Shown in pieces: positions 1 through 7,078 of a stretch of 15,786 nt of DNA (its first letter is position 1; each line of letters begins with the position of its first letter). The stretch comes from VGPE01 sp031431395 (GTDB lineage: Bacteria; Chloroflexota; Limnocylindria; Limnocylindrales; CSP1-4). The stretch covers positions 1 through 15,786 of the forward strand of contig JANPDJ010000239.1 of NCBI GenBank assembly GCA_031431395.1, given 5' to 3'. The notes under the pieces were generated by a model. The model saw nothing but the letters and a program-made list of their open reading frames with translations, searched no databases and was not told the DNA's origin. A program made the position numbers and the translations under genes.

Positions 1-51
1 GCAGCGGGCGCGCAGCCTGCTCCCTGGCCGCGACCGAGCCTGGCACCTCGT

Positions 52-1131
52 TCACCCCTCGGCGTCGGTGGCGAGGGCCGGCTTGGGCAGCCGGGCGGCG
101 AGGACGCCGCGCCCGTAGCCCGCCATGGTCGCAGTGAAGCCCAGGACGATCGCGACGGACCGCTGGATACCGTGGAGCCGCCCCGTCCGCACGGAATCCA
201 CGGCGCCTCGGACCACCCCGGAAGGGAGCGTCGTCAGCATGTAGCGGCGTTCACTGGCGGACGACCGACGAGGGCCGACGATCCGCGCCAGCAGGGCCTT
301 GGACCGGCCTTCACCGAAGCAGCGACGGATGAAGTACGCGATTGTCGCGCGCTTCGCGGGGACGAAATGCCGGACACGGGCGTCCGGGACGTACATGATC
401 CGGTGGTCGGGCCACAGCTGCGCGGCCCGGATGCTCAGCTCGGTCTCTTCGCACCCGGCAAGATTGGCGCCGACGCGACCCACGCCGGTGCGGAACAGCC
501 CGGTTTCCACGAGAACGTGCCGCCGGAACGACATGCTGGCACCGATGGGGTTGCGTACCTGCGCCACCGATTCGGGGAGACCGCGATAGCTGCAGCCAAC
601 GACCCAGTCGAACTCGCGGGGGAACCACGCCGGGCGGCCGGTCTGCCAGGCCGCTTCGACTCCGCCGGCCGTCCCCAGGACGAAGGGATCGGCGAACGGC
701 GCCATCAGGCCGTCCAGCCAGTCGGGCTCCGCGACTGCATCGTCGTCGAGGAACAGGACCACCGCGCCAGTCGCGGCCAGGACGCCGGTGTTCCGCGCAC
801 CGGACAGACCGCGCTCGAAGCGGCTCGCCACCACGCGGACGTCGGGCAGGTCGGCGGAGGCCGTGCCGAACAGGGCGGGATTGTGGTCCACCACCACGAT
901 CAGCTCATCGTGGCGGCGCAGCTGCGCCCGGACCGACGCAACGCACGCGAGCAGTTGGTCGTACCGTTCAAGGCTGTACGAGCAGACCACGACGGAAGCC
1001 GAGGCTGGGTCCGGCGGGTGGAGATGGTCCAAGGTGGCAGTCAGGTCCTGTGTCGGGCTGGGGACGGCGGGGCGCCGCTCAGACGTTCGGGGCAGGACGA
1101 TAGTCCTGAATGTGGGGGATAGGAAGTGCAT
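52..1131 (-). CDS. Family 2 glycosyltransferase
   Basis: Probable GT2 (GT-A fold) glycosyltransferase that moves a sugar from a nucleotide-sugar donor to a glycan or lipid acceptor at the inner face of the membrane. From the chosen ATG (1131) it has 359 residues. Visible landmarks in order: a first strand ASVVVCSYS with the usual N-terminal Rossmann start, VVVDHNP, the nucleotide-binding GARNTG segment, the metal-binding triple acid FLDDDA followed by EPDWL, then GASMSFRR and a distal acidic CEETELS, the likely catalytic-base area. The C-terminus has a weak hydrophobic stretch but no clear transmembrane helix. The frame stays open 32 codons further upstream (to 1227), but that extension crosses the divergent gene at 1188 and is Cys-rich and unlike the family, so 1131 is preferred; no strong ribosome binding site is visible. 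Donor and acceptor cannot be told from sequence. It ends 52 bases from the left edge; what lies beyond is unknown. Confidence 0.88.
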   Translation of the reverse strand: MHFLSPTFRTIVLPRTSERRPAVPSPTQDLTATLDHLHPPDPASASVVVCSYSLERYDQLLACVASVRAQLRRHDELIVVVDHNPALFGTASADLPDVRVVASRFERGLSGARNTGVLAATGAVVLFLDDDAVAEPDWLDGLMAPFADPFVLGTAGGVEAAWQTGRPAWFPREFDWVVGCSYRGLPESVAQVRNPIGASMSFRRHVLVETGLFRTGVGRVGANLAGCEETELSIRAAQLWPDHRIMYVPDARVRHFVPAKRATIAYFIRRCFGEGRSKALLARIVGPRRSSASERRYMLTTLPSGVVRGAVDSVRTGRLHGIQRSVAIVLGFTATMAGYGRGVLAARLPKPALATDAEG

Positions 1132-1187
1132 ACCGGCGCACGTTCCACATCTCCGGTGCTTGCCGACACCAATTCCGCAGGCCGCAT

Positions 1188-1532
1188 ATGACAATGCGCA
1201 AAGGGCTTGCGCTCGTTGCAATTGCAAGTGCCGCCACTGCGCAGGTGCTGGCGTTCACCGATATGCAGGGCGACTTGCGAACCGGCGCGGTCATGTGGTT
1301 CCTGTTCACCTGTCCCGGCATGGCAATCGTGCTCACCTTGAATCTGTCCGATCGAATCCTCGCCGTCGTGCTCTCGATCGGCATCAGCCTCGCGCTGGCC
1401 GTGTCCCTCGCGACAGTGATGGTCCTCGTGGGGACATGGCTGCCCCTGCTCGAACTGACGGTCCTGGTGGTCGTCACTGTGATCTTCTCCGCATGGGTGC
1501 TCCGCAGGGAAGGACCCGGCAAACCAGGATGA
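1188..1532 (+). CDS. Four-helix integral membrane protein, unknown function
   Basis: A 114-residue very hydrophobic protein with about four predicted transmembrane segments: LALVAIASAATAQVLAF, then the region from GAVMWFLF to LTLNL, then ILAVVLSIGISLALAV to VLVG, then LTVLVVVTVIFSAWVL, ending in a short basic tail. The second helix contains a CPGMAIV motif and the third a SIGISLALAVSL motif. From memory this pattern recurs in small membrane proteins beside glycosyltransferase genes in actinobacteria and Chloroflexota (partly resembling DUF1616-type proteins), but I cannot verify membership. The ATG at 1188 is chosen because the earlier in-frame residues (from 1110) are polar, and starting here leaves a clean 56-base gap to the divergent glycosyltransferase. 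The ribosome binding site is weak (GCAGG about 7 bases upstream). The divergent layout suggests a shared promoter region and a possible link to glycan work. Confidence 0.72.
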   Translation: MTMRKGLALVAIASAATAQVLAFTDMQGDLRTGAVMWFLFTCPGMAIVLTLNLSDRILAVVLSIGISLALAVSLATVMVLVGTWLPLLELTVLVVVTVIFSAWVLRREGPGKPG

Positions 1533-1543
1533 GCGCGCCGTTC

Positions 1544-1570
1544 CCGGCCGGTGGCGTTATTCCCGGCCGG
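1544..1570. terminator. Hairpin between convergent genes, possible bidirectional terminator
   Basis: Two copies of TTCCCGGCCGG (1541-1551 and 1560-1570) lie in the 79-base gap between the convergent stops at 1532 and 1612. Because CCGGCCGG is self-complementary, the copies at 1544-1551 and 1563-1570 can pair as an 8-bp all-GC stem around an 11-base loop. No T-tract follows on either strand, so this is a weak terminator candidate; it may equally be just a direct repeat. Confidence 0.35.
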
Positions 1571-1611
1571 CGATCGCTCTCGCTACCGCTCGCACGCGCG
1601 GGCAGGCGAGC

Positions 1612-2238
1612 TCAACTGCGGAGGACGGGTTCCATGCCGGCGGGGCCGCCGGCGCCCGCGGCGACGGGTTCTGCGCGGCGCTTCGCCTCGTCCTTGCGAT
1701 CGGACGCAGCCACGACCGCCTCGTCGAAGCTTCGGTCCGGCCCGGCGCTCGCCCAGCCCATCGCAAGCCTTGCGGCAGCCGTTCCGAGTCGCGTGGACTG
1801 GGAGACGAGCCAGCGTTCATTCCAGTCGTCGTAGGTCGACTCGATCCGGTTGATCACGTGGATCGCGGAGACCTCGTCGGTCTCGGGGAGGATGACCCCG
1901 ATGTTGCCCCATCCTGTCAACGCAACCAGATCGCTGTCGCGCGTGCGCCGCACCGCGGACGAAAGCAGGGCATCCACCGCTTCGCGCGCGATTTCGTCGC
2001 CGAACCAGCGCTGGAGCACATCGATACCGAGCACCTCGATCGCGACCACCGTGCACGCACGACCGTACCGTTCGAAGCGATCGCGCTCCACGGCCAGCCA
2101 GGTGGCCCAGGTCTCCGCATTGCCGATCCGATGGCCAAGGTCACCTGCGCCATCGTCCGGTCGGCGGACGGGTTCAGTAACCAATCTCGCGTACCTGCCT
2201 TCCAACGTTGCTGGTCCCGGCGGGATCCGTCGGGACAC
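1612..2238 (-). CDS. Degenerate GGDEF-domain protein with retained RxxD site
   Basis: A 208-residue soluble protein that follows the GGDEF fold but cannot be an active diguanylate cyclase as read. The domain starts near residue 40: NAETWATWLAVERDRFERYGR matches the helix that begins GGDEF domains, followed by the strand VVAIEVLGID. The signature hairpin reads GWGNI (109-113) instead of GGDEF, then GVILPETDE, which is typical of the family just after the signature. RDSD at 100-103 lies exactly five residues before the signature, the spacing of the c-di-GMP inhibitory (I) site. The C-terminal part (MGWASAG, then SDRKDEAKRR) matches the SIGVA and AD..MYxAK region. The start is GTG; it is the only plausible start after an in-frame TGA at 2265-2263, and no good ribosome binding site is seen. 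It is probably a c-di-GMP receptor or protein-interaction module; a non-binding relic is the alternative. It is monocistronic, 133 bases after the operon to its right. Confidence 0.78.
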   Translation of the reverse strand: MSRRIPPGPATLEGRYARLVTEPVRRPDDGAGDLGHRIGNAETWATWLAVERDRFERYGRACTVVAIEVLGIDVLQRWFGDEIAREAVDALLSSAVRRTRDSDLVALTGWGNIGVILPETDEVSAIHVINRIESTYDDWNERWLVSQSTRLGTAAARLAMGWASAGPDRSFDEAVVAASDRKDEAKRRAEPVAAGAGGPAGMEPVLRS

Positions 2239-2371
2239 ACCTGCGGGCGGTCCCGCACCAGGTCACGACCACCGGCGCCAAGTGCACCACGCATGGAACC
2301 GCGGCGATATAGGTCGAATGGGGCATGGACGTCTTCCGATCGAGCCTCTGATGGGCCGTTGACACGATCCG

Positions 2372-3205
2372 TCAGAAGATCGCGAGGGTGCCCGCGGACA
2401 GCGCCTGGGCCGCCACGGCACCGGTCACAGATGACGTCCGGACGGCCACGGCACCAGTGACCAGCCCCAGGATGACCGCGAACACGATCGCGCCCAGCGG
2501 GGCCCCCGGCGCGGCAGCCGCGACGCCCGCGAGGAGGGCCGTACCAGCGATCGCGATCGGCGCACTCCTGGCCAGCCCCAGCGCGGCAAAGAGGACGGCG
2601 CCCCGGACGAGGATCTCCTGCGCGCCGCCGCCAACCGCGGCCGCCAGCCACACGAGCGGCGGGATTCCGCCGGTCCCCACGACCGCGGCGCCGGTTGGCC
2701 GCATGCCCAGCGCGATGCCCGCGAACGCGAGGACGAGGGCGGCCGCCATTGCGCCGAGATGGAGGGCCAGGGTGCGATCCGGGTGCAGCGCGAACGTCGC
2801 CCGGCCCAGCCCCCAGGGGCCCCGCAGGGCGAAGACCGCGGCCGTGGTGATCGCGACGGCCGACACGAGGCGGGCAAGGAGGCCCTCGTAGCCATCGTGG
2901 CCCATGGCGTTCGCGATGGGGATGATCAGGGCAACCATCCAGGCAGACAGCAGCGGCCGGTATGACGAGGACGGACGCAGGACCGCGAACGTTGCGAGTG
3001 CGACGAGTTCCACGCTCGAGACCAGGAGCGTGGCGGGCGCGGGCAGTGACCGCACGAGCAGATGCGCCGCGGCGAGCGCCAGCAAGAGCGTGAGTGCCTG
3101 CCGGGGCCGCGGGGAATCGTCGGCGGGGACGGTTGTGGCCGGAGGGCCTGCGGCCGGACCGGTATTCCCGCGCTTCACCGTGGCGTCGCCCGGAAGGCTG
3201 GTCAT
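2372..3205 (-). CDS. CPBP-like membrane protein lacking catalytic residues
   Basis: A 277-residue protein: about 35 polar residues, then roughly eight hydrophobic segments. The C-terminal third resembles the CPBP (Abi/CAAX protease Rce1-type) core. The EExxxR motif region reads AQEILVRGAVLF (residues 195-206), so the first Glu is Gln while the second Glu and the Arg remain. The next motif, normally F-x3-H, reads LLAGVAAAAP with no His, and the last, normally HxxxN-like after the TGSL-type turn, reads TSSVTGAVAAQALSAG, again without His. It therefore looks like a pseudoprotease using the intramembrane fold in a non-hydrolytic role. The ATG at 3205 shares one base with the stop of the 65-aa gene (TGATG), which fixes this start and implies coupled translation; the frame is open further upstream only by reading across that gene. 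It is the last gene of the operon. Assignment rests on motif shape; other multi-pass families are possible. Confidence 0.72.
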   Translation of the reverse strand: MTSLPGDATVKRGNTGPAAGPPATTVPADDSPRPRQALTLLLALAAAHLLVRSLPAPATLLVSSVELVALATFAVLRPSSSYRPLLSAWMVALIIPIANAMGHDGYEGLLARLVSAVAITTAAVFALRGPWGLGRATFALHPDRTLALHLGAMAAALVLAFAGIALGMRPTGAAVVGTGGIPPLVWLAAAVGGGAQEILVRGAVLFAALGLARSAPIAIAGTALLAGVAAAAPGAPLGAIVFAVILGLVTGAVAVRTSSVTGAVAAQALSAGTLAIF

Positions 3206-3402
3206 CACAGGTCCGCGAACGCGGTCTGGATGAACCGCGTTGCGAGCGTCATGAACGCCAGGAATGACAACGGGGCGAGGGCCGCGTCCAGCATGGCCAG
3301 CCGCGGCGTCCGGAACCTGCCGCCGATGCCGTTCGCGAGCGTCCGCTCGATCAGGAGCACGATGATCGCGAGCATGAGGATCACGCCATCGAGTTCGGGC
3401 AT
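3205..3402 (-). CDS. Small 65-aa membrane protein
   Basis: A 65-residue protein with two hydrophobic segments, GVILMLAIIVLLIE near the N-terminus and LAPLSFLAFMTLATRFI near the C-terminus, joined by a basic loop (GGRFRTPRLA). Two charged residues (ER) directly follow the first helix. The start is decided by gene coupling: its ATG overlaps the stop of the 596-aa membrane protein by one base (TGATG at 3404-3400), and its own stop overlaps the next ATG in the same way. The frame extends 34 codons upstream but that part is Arg/Cys-rich and lies inside the preceding gene. I do not recognise a family. Its place between a GT-C-like protein and a CPBP-like protein suggests a small accessory or assembly subunit of a membrane complex; this is inference from position. 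Confidence 0.72.
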   Translation of the reverse strand: MPELDGVILMLAIIVLLIERTLANGIGGRFRTPRLAMLDAALAPLSFLAFMTLATRFIQTAFADL

Positions 3403-5192
3403 CAACTGGTCCTGCTCCGAAGCCGGTAGACGGTTGCATCGGGCCCCGAGTAGACGACATCGAACAGCCCGGAGCCGGCGATGGTTGACTCGAAAGCCGC
3501 CCATGTGCGAGCCGTGACCCCGCGCAGCAACTCCTCGAACGCGGCCTCGCTGCGCGTCAGTACTACGAATGCCGCGGGGTGGCTTCCCCGCGTGAGGATG
3601 GTGAGCACCGCGCCCAGGTCCGCCCTGGTGCCGGTGATCACCAGCTCGGACTGGTAGTCATAGGCGGTCACGTCCCGGTACCGCCACGGCAGATTGCCGG
3701 ATGGCGCGAACAGGACGGACCCGCGCGGCGCCGCGTCGTACATCACCTGGACGGCGCGGACTTCGTCGGGCCGCATGATGTCCAGCCGTTCGTTGCCGTA
3801 CCTGCTCAGGATGAACGCGGCGGTCAGCGCGAAGGACGCAGCGAGGACGGCTGCCACGCGAGCCCAGTTCGGGAAGGTGCGCAGCAGCGCCACAGCCGCT
3901 GCCGCGCACATGAACGAGACCGCCGGGAGCGCGAACATGAAGGCGCGCAGGGCCATCTCGCCCCCGTACGGGTTGAGGGCGATGAGCGGCCACGGAGCCG
4001 CGCCCACCGCAGCCAGCAGGAGTTCCCGGTAGCCCATGCGCCAGCGCCAGAGGAACCAGCCGCCGGCGAACGCAACCAGGACGCCCGTGTAGGCAAGCCG
4101 GAGGGCGACGACCAGCTGGTGATCGGGGCTGCCGCTCACCCGGTTCGCCACCGTGGACGTCAGGTTCGTTCCGAGCCCGCCCAGCGTCGCAAGGAGCTCC
4201 GACAGGTGGCCGGAGACGAACGGCCAGGCCGCGTAGCTCAGCCAGCCCGCGCTCATCGCACCGATGACCAGGATCCACGTCGTGGAGGTGAGGCGCCGGA
4301 CGACCCACAGAGCCCCAAGGCTCGCGATGAGCATGAAGGGCGTGAGCTGGTGGCTCACCACCGTCGCGACGATCAGCAGGCATCCCAGCCCGAGCAGGGC
4401 TCCACGCTGAACGGGCGTGCTCCGGGCGATGGGCCCCGAGCCGGCCGACCCCGGTCGGCCCGCCGGCCGCCGGAACCAGGTGAGGGCCACCGCCAGGATC
4501 GAGAGATAGAAGAAGTACGCCAGCGCCTGCGGTGACAGGTACTCCTGCCCGATCCAGTTCGCCAGCGAGAAGATCAGCAGACTGAGCCACAGCACGGTCC
4601 GGTCGCGGGTCAGCGATCTCACGATGGCGGCCAGCGGAAGCAGATCGATCAGTGCGAAGAACCCATGGGAGGAGATCGCCAGCCGGCGCAGGTCCACGCC
4701 GGCGACCTGCTTCAGGAACGCCAGGAACTCGAAGAAGCCGGGCCAGCTGAACCGCGCATCGAGGCCCGGGTCCACCTGGCCCGTGGTGGCAACGTACTCC
4801 GCGAACCCCATGTGGAGCCACGTGACCGCCAGTGCCGGCTGGCTCTCGAGGATGCTGCCGAGGGCGTGCGAACCGATCACGAACGCCGCGAGGTTCAGGG
4901 CCATGAGCCAGTCGGGTGCGCCGGTGAACGCCCCCCAGACCACTCCGGCGGCAAGGAGGGCGAGCGCGAGCAGCGTCGCCAGGGGAAGGACCGTGATCAG
5001 GCCCATGTCGCCGATCCGGGTCAGGTCCACCTGCCGGAGGCTGAGGGCCCAGGCCGCGAGCGCGGCCACCACCAGCGCGAGCTGGGCGGACCGAAGGCGA
5101 ATCCTCCCGGTGGCGCGAGCCCGTGCGAGGAACGCCGCGGCCCGGTTGGGCCGGTCGTCCCGCCGGAGATTCCCAGCCTCGACGGCCGTCAT
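3402..5192 (-). CDS. Large multi-pass membrane protein, GT-C glycosyltransferase-like
   Basis: A 596-residue protein with about 12 hydrophobic helices followed by a soluble C-terminal domain of about 125 residues (from SRYGNERLDIM onward). The layout matches GT-C-type polyprenyl-phosphate-dependent sugar transferases and related polysaccharide proteins, which act at the outer face of the membrane. The loop after the third or fourth helix carries WLHMGFAEYV, DARFSWPGFFEF and the conserved-looking NWIGQEYLSPQALAYFFYL (near residue 210-230), a pattern I associate with uncharacterised actinobacterial and Chloroflexota membrane proteins in cell-surface loci. I do not see a certain DD/DE catalytic motif in the first external loop, so enzymatic activity is unproven; a flippase or polymerase-like role is possible. 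ATG at 5192 overlaps the stop of the cyclase-like gene by four bases (ATGA), and the next gene overlaps its stop, so the four genes are almost surely co-translated. Confidence 0.82.
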   Translation of the reverse strand: MTAVEAGNLRRDDRPNRAAAFLARARATGRIRLRSAQLALVVAALAAWALSLRQVDLTRIGDMGLITVLPLATLLALALLAAGVVWGAFTGAPDWLMALNLAAFVIGSHALGSILESQPALAVTWLHMGFAEYVATTGQVDPGLDARFSWPGFFEFLAFLKQVAGVDLRRLAISSHGFFALIDLLPLAAIVRSLTRDRTVLWLSLLIFSLANWIGQEYLSPQALAYFFYLSILAVALTWFRRPAGRPGSAGSGPIARSTPVQRGALLGLGCLLIVATVVSHQLTPFMLIASLGALWVVRRLTSTTWILVIGAMSAGWLSYAAWPFVSGHLSELLATLGGLGTNLTSTVANRVSGSPDHQLVVALRLAYTGVLVAFAGGWFLWRWRMGYRELLLAAVGAAPWPLIALNPYGGEMALRAFMFALPAVSFMCAAAAVALLRTFPNWARVAAVLAASFALTAAFILSRYGNERLDIMRPDEVRAVQVMYDAAPRGSVLFAPSGNLPWRYRDVTAYDYQSELVITGTRADLGAVLTILTRGSHPAAFVVLTRSEAAFEELLRGVTARTWAAFESTIAGSGLFDVVYSGPDATVYRLRSRTS

Positions 5193-5782
5193 CGCTCCGC
5201 ATCCTCCGGCCGAACTGCCATTGGCGGAGGACTGCCCCCCGGGTTGCCCAGAACAAGACCCGCCTCGGGCGAGAGCCGGATCTCGCCCGGCGACGCGAGC
5301 CGGCTGAGTTGGACGGCCGCCGCGAGCGGCCCCAGCGTTGAATGGAGGCGCGCGATCCGATCGTCAGACCAGGTCTGCACCGGGATGAAGCGACCAGCCA
5401 GAAGGCGAACGCCCATTTCCACCAGGTTGCGCGCGGAATGCGCGAGATCCTGGAAGGAGCCCGGCGCGGACACGATGCCGATCCTGAGCTGGACGGCCTG
5501 CTCCGGGGCGGCAGCCCACCCCAGCAGCTGGGTGGCGGCCTGCCTCGCTCCGGCGGGCGTCGGGAATGCGCAATACACCGCGTCCCCGTCCGATCCCAGG
5601 AGGGCGCCGCCGTGCGCCCTCGCAAATTCGTTCGCCGCGGCACGATATCGCCGCACGAACTGGTTGTATGCGCCCCGTCCGCCACGCGATGCGAGCGTCC
5701 TGGATGCCACGATGTCGGCGGACATCATATTCACCGTGGACGCGCTTCCATCGAGGGTGGGGTCATTCAAGAGGCGCGGCAT
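5189..5782 (-). CDS. Class III nucleotidyl cyclase-homology protein, probably inactive
   Basis: A 197-residue soluble protein with the outline of the adenylate/guanylate cyclase catalytic domain. MMSADIVASR (around residues 19-28) aligns with FTDIVGST and keeps the first metal-binding Asp; ARAHGGALLGSDGDAVYCAF is split as HGG (57-59) and GDA (66-68), keeping the second metal Asp (67). The Lys that reads the base is Gly (63), the HTG strand after LRIGI is VSA, and the transition-state Asn is Glu (122), although the Arg four residues later (126) stays. The C-terminus, SPGEIRLSPEAGLVL, fits the family's GxILVS region. It is therefore a binding or scaffold module more likely than an enzyme. The ATG at 5782 is preferred over 5854 because AGGAT lies about 11 bases upstream and the extra 24 residues look non-native. 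It is the first gene of the four-gene operon, overlapping the GT-C-like gene by ATGA. Confidence 0.75.
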   Translation of the reverse strand: MPRLLNDPTLDGSASTVNMMSADIVASRTLASRGGRGAYNQFVRRYRAAANEFARAHGGALLGSDGDAVYCAFPTPAGARQAATQLLGWAAAPEQAVQLRIGIVSAPGSFQDLAHSARNLVEMGVRLLAGRFIPVQTWSDDRIARLHSTLGPLAAAVQLSRLASPGEIRLSPEAGLVLGNPGGSPPPMAVRPEDAER

Positions 5783-5926
5783 CTTCCAAGATCCTAGCTG
5801 AGATGCAATTCCGAGCCGTTGATCATCCAACGATGCGTTGCCAGGCGTCACCATTGGATCGTGCGGCGCGGCGTTATCGGGTCGTCGATCGGTACACTGC
5901 TGCGGGGCAAGTGGCAGTTCAGTGGG
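5783..5926. promoter_or_regulatory. Divergent intergenic region with nested inverted repeats
   Basis: This 144-base gap separates the start of the minus-strand operon from the diguanylate cyclase gene, so promoters for both must lie here or just inside. Two inverted repeats are visible: CAACG-ATG-CGTTG (5828-5840), and ATCCAA (5825-5830) matched by TTGGAT (5854-5859) with 23 bases between. I see no convincing -35/-10 pair on either strand; TACACT near 5893 is a possible -10 without a good partner. The repeats are candidate operators only. Confidence 0.3.
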
Positions 5927-7078
5927 ATGGTCTTACGAAGTTACATGCCGGACCGCATTACGTTCGTCGCCCTGAACGCCGCCATTGGTAGCGTGGGGCT
6001 GGTCCTTTCGCTGGTGCTGGCACTGCCGCGCATCCGGGCCCAGAACGGTGCGGACGAACCGGACTTCTATCCTCGCCCCAGCCGCCGGATCATCGGCCGC
6101 CTGGTCGATGGGGCAGGAACCGCCATCCCCACCGCGCTGAGCCTGGCGACCGCCGGCGTCCTGGTGGCCGGCCTCGGCGCGCCATCGCCTTCACGCGACG
6201 CCCTCGCGGCGCTGATCGTGGCCGGCGCATTCATCTCGTCGATGGTGTCCATCGGCCCGGTCGGGTCCAGGGACTCGCTCCACGTCGCCATCTTCTCGGC
6301 GAATATCGTCGCCTTCGGGCTGGTGGCCTGGGAGTCGTCATCGCTCGTGATCCTGTCCGCCCTGCTCGCGGTCATCTGGGTGTCAACGCTGTTCACCTTC
6401 GACTGGCGGATCGGGGCACTCCTGGCCGGCCTCGCCCTGGTTGCAGGGCTGGCTGCCGTGACCAACGGCGCGGTCTCCCTGGCGCCGCCGGGGCCCTCCG
6501 ATGGCCCGTATTTCGCTGTCGTGGGCGGAGGTCTCGCCGCTTCGATCGCGGCCAGCCTGGAGTTGATGCGCCGCCGGCAGCGCAACCTCCTCAATCGCCT
6601 TGCCGTGGACCCGCTGACCAACCTCCACACGCGTCTTCAGCTGGAACTGGTGTTCTGGCGGGAGCTCACGCGGTCCCTGCGATTCGGAAGTGCCCTTTCC
6701 ATCCTGATGATCGACCTGGACGGGCTGAAGGTGGTCAATGACACCCTGGGCCACCAGCTTGGCGATCGCCTCCTCCAGGGGGTCGGGCGGGCCATCCAGG
6801 GCAGCATTCGCGCGAGCGACTTCGCGGCCCGCTTCGGAGGGGACGAGTTCGTCGTGATCCTGCCCGAGACGGGGCCGGCCGGCGCCGAGGTGATCGCCAA
6901 CGTTGTGCGACGAAAGGTGGCCGACGTCCGCATCCACAGCGGCGGCCGGGAGGCCGCAGGTTCGGCCTCCGTGGGTGTCGCCAGCTTCCCGGAGGACGGT
7001 TCCACCGCTGCGGACCTCGTGGCTCAGGCCGATGCCCGCATGTACGCAGAGAAGACGCGCCGGAGGGCACAGCGATGA
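5927..7078 (+). CDS. Membrane-bound diguanylate cyclase (GGDEF) with I-site
   Basis: A 383-residue protein predicted to make cyclic-di-GMP from two GTP. The N-terminal half is an integral membrane sensor of about six helices (from ITFVALNAAIGSVGLVLSL near residue 11 to the segment ending SIAASLELM). A short helix, RRRQRNLLNRLAVDPLTNLH, leads into the GGDEF domain. All key parts are present: DPLTNLHTR, the metal-binding ILMIDLDGLKVVNDTLGH, RFGGDEFVVILPETG with GGDEF at 304-308, SVGVASFPEDG and ADARMYAEK. RASD at 295-298 is exactly five residues before GGDEF, so product-inhibition (I-site) capability is retained. The start is uncertain: ATG 5927 is used, ATG 5945 (GAAG five bases upstream) is nearly as good, and the frame is open back to a TTG at 5819. 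Its stop overlaps the next start by ATGA, coupling it to the phosphoesterase. The signal sensed is unknown. Confidence 0.9.
   Translation: MVLRSYMPDRITFVALNAAIGSVGLVLSLVLALPRIRAQNGADEPDFYPRPSRRIIGRLVDGAGTAIPTALSLATAGVLVAGLGAPSPSRDALAALIVAGAFISSMVSIGPVGSRDSLHVAIFSANIVAFGLVAWESSSLVILSALLAVIWVSTLFTFDWRIGALLAGLALVAGLAAVTNGAVSLAPPGPSDGPYFAVVGGGLAASIAASLELMRRRQRNLLNRLAVDPLTNLHTRLQLELVFWRELTRSLRFGSALSILMIDLDGLKVVNDTLGHQLGDRLLQGVGRAIQGSIRASDFAARFGGDEFVVILPETGPAGAEVIANVVRRKVADVRIHSGGREAAGSASVGVASFPEDGSTAADLVAQADARMYAEKTRRRAQR

Noticed and set aside
172..1122. Plus-strand open frame of 316 codons opposite the first glycosyltransferase
   Set aside because: It is composed mainly of Arg, Gly, Ala and Asp without a domain, while the minus strand shows a full GT2 motif set.
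2174..2365. 63-codon minus-strand frame just upstream of the degenerate GGDEF gene
   Set aside because: It overlaps the GGDEF gene start in another frame, has odd composition (several Cys, no domain) and no ribosome site.
3658..5685. Very long (675-codon) minus-strand open frame across the GT-C-like gene
   Set aside because: It reads as an Arg/Pro/Gly-rich low-complexity product with no domain, and lies in another frame of a gene with clear membrane helices and overlap-defined ends. Long shadows are expected at this GC content.
4665..5801. Plus-strand open frame of 378 codons opposite the operon's first two genes
   Set aside because: It has no domain or ribosome site and is antisense to two coupled, recognisable genes.
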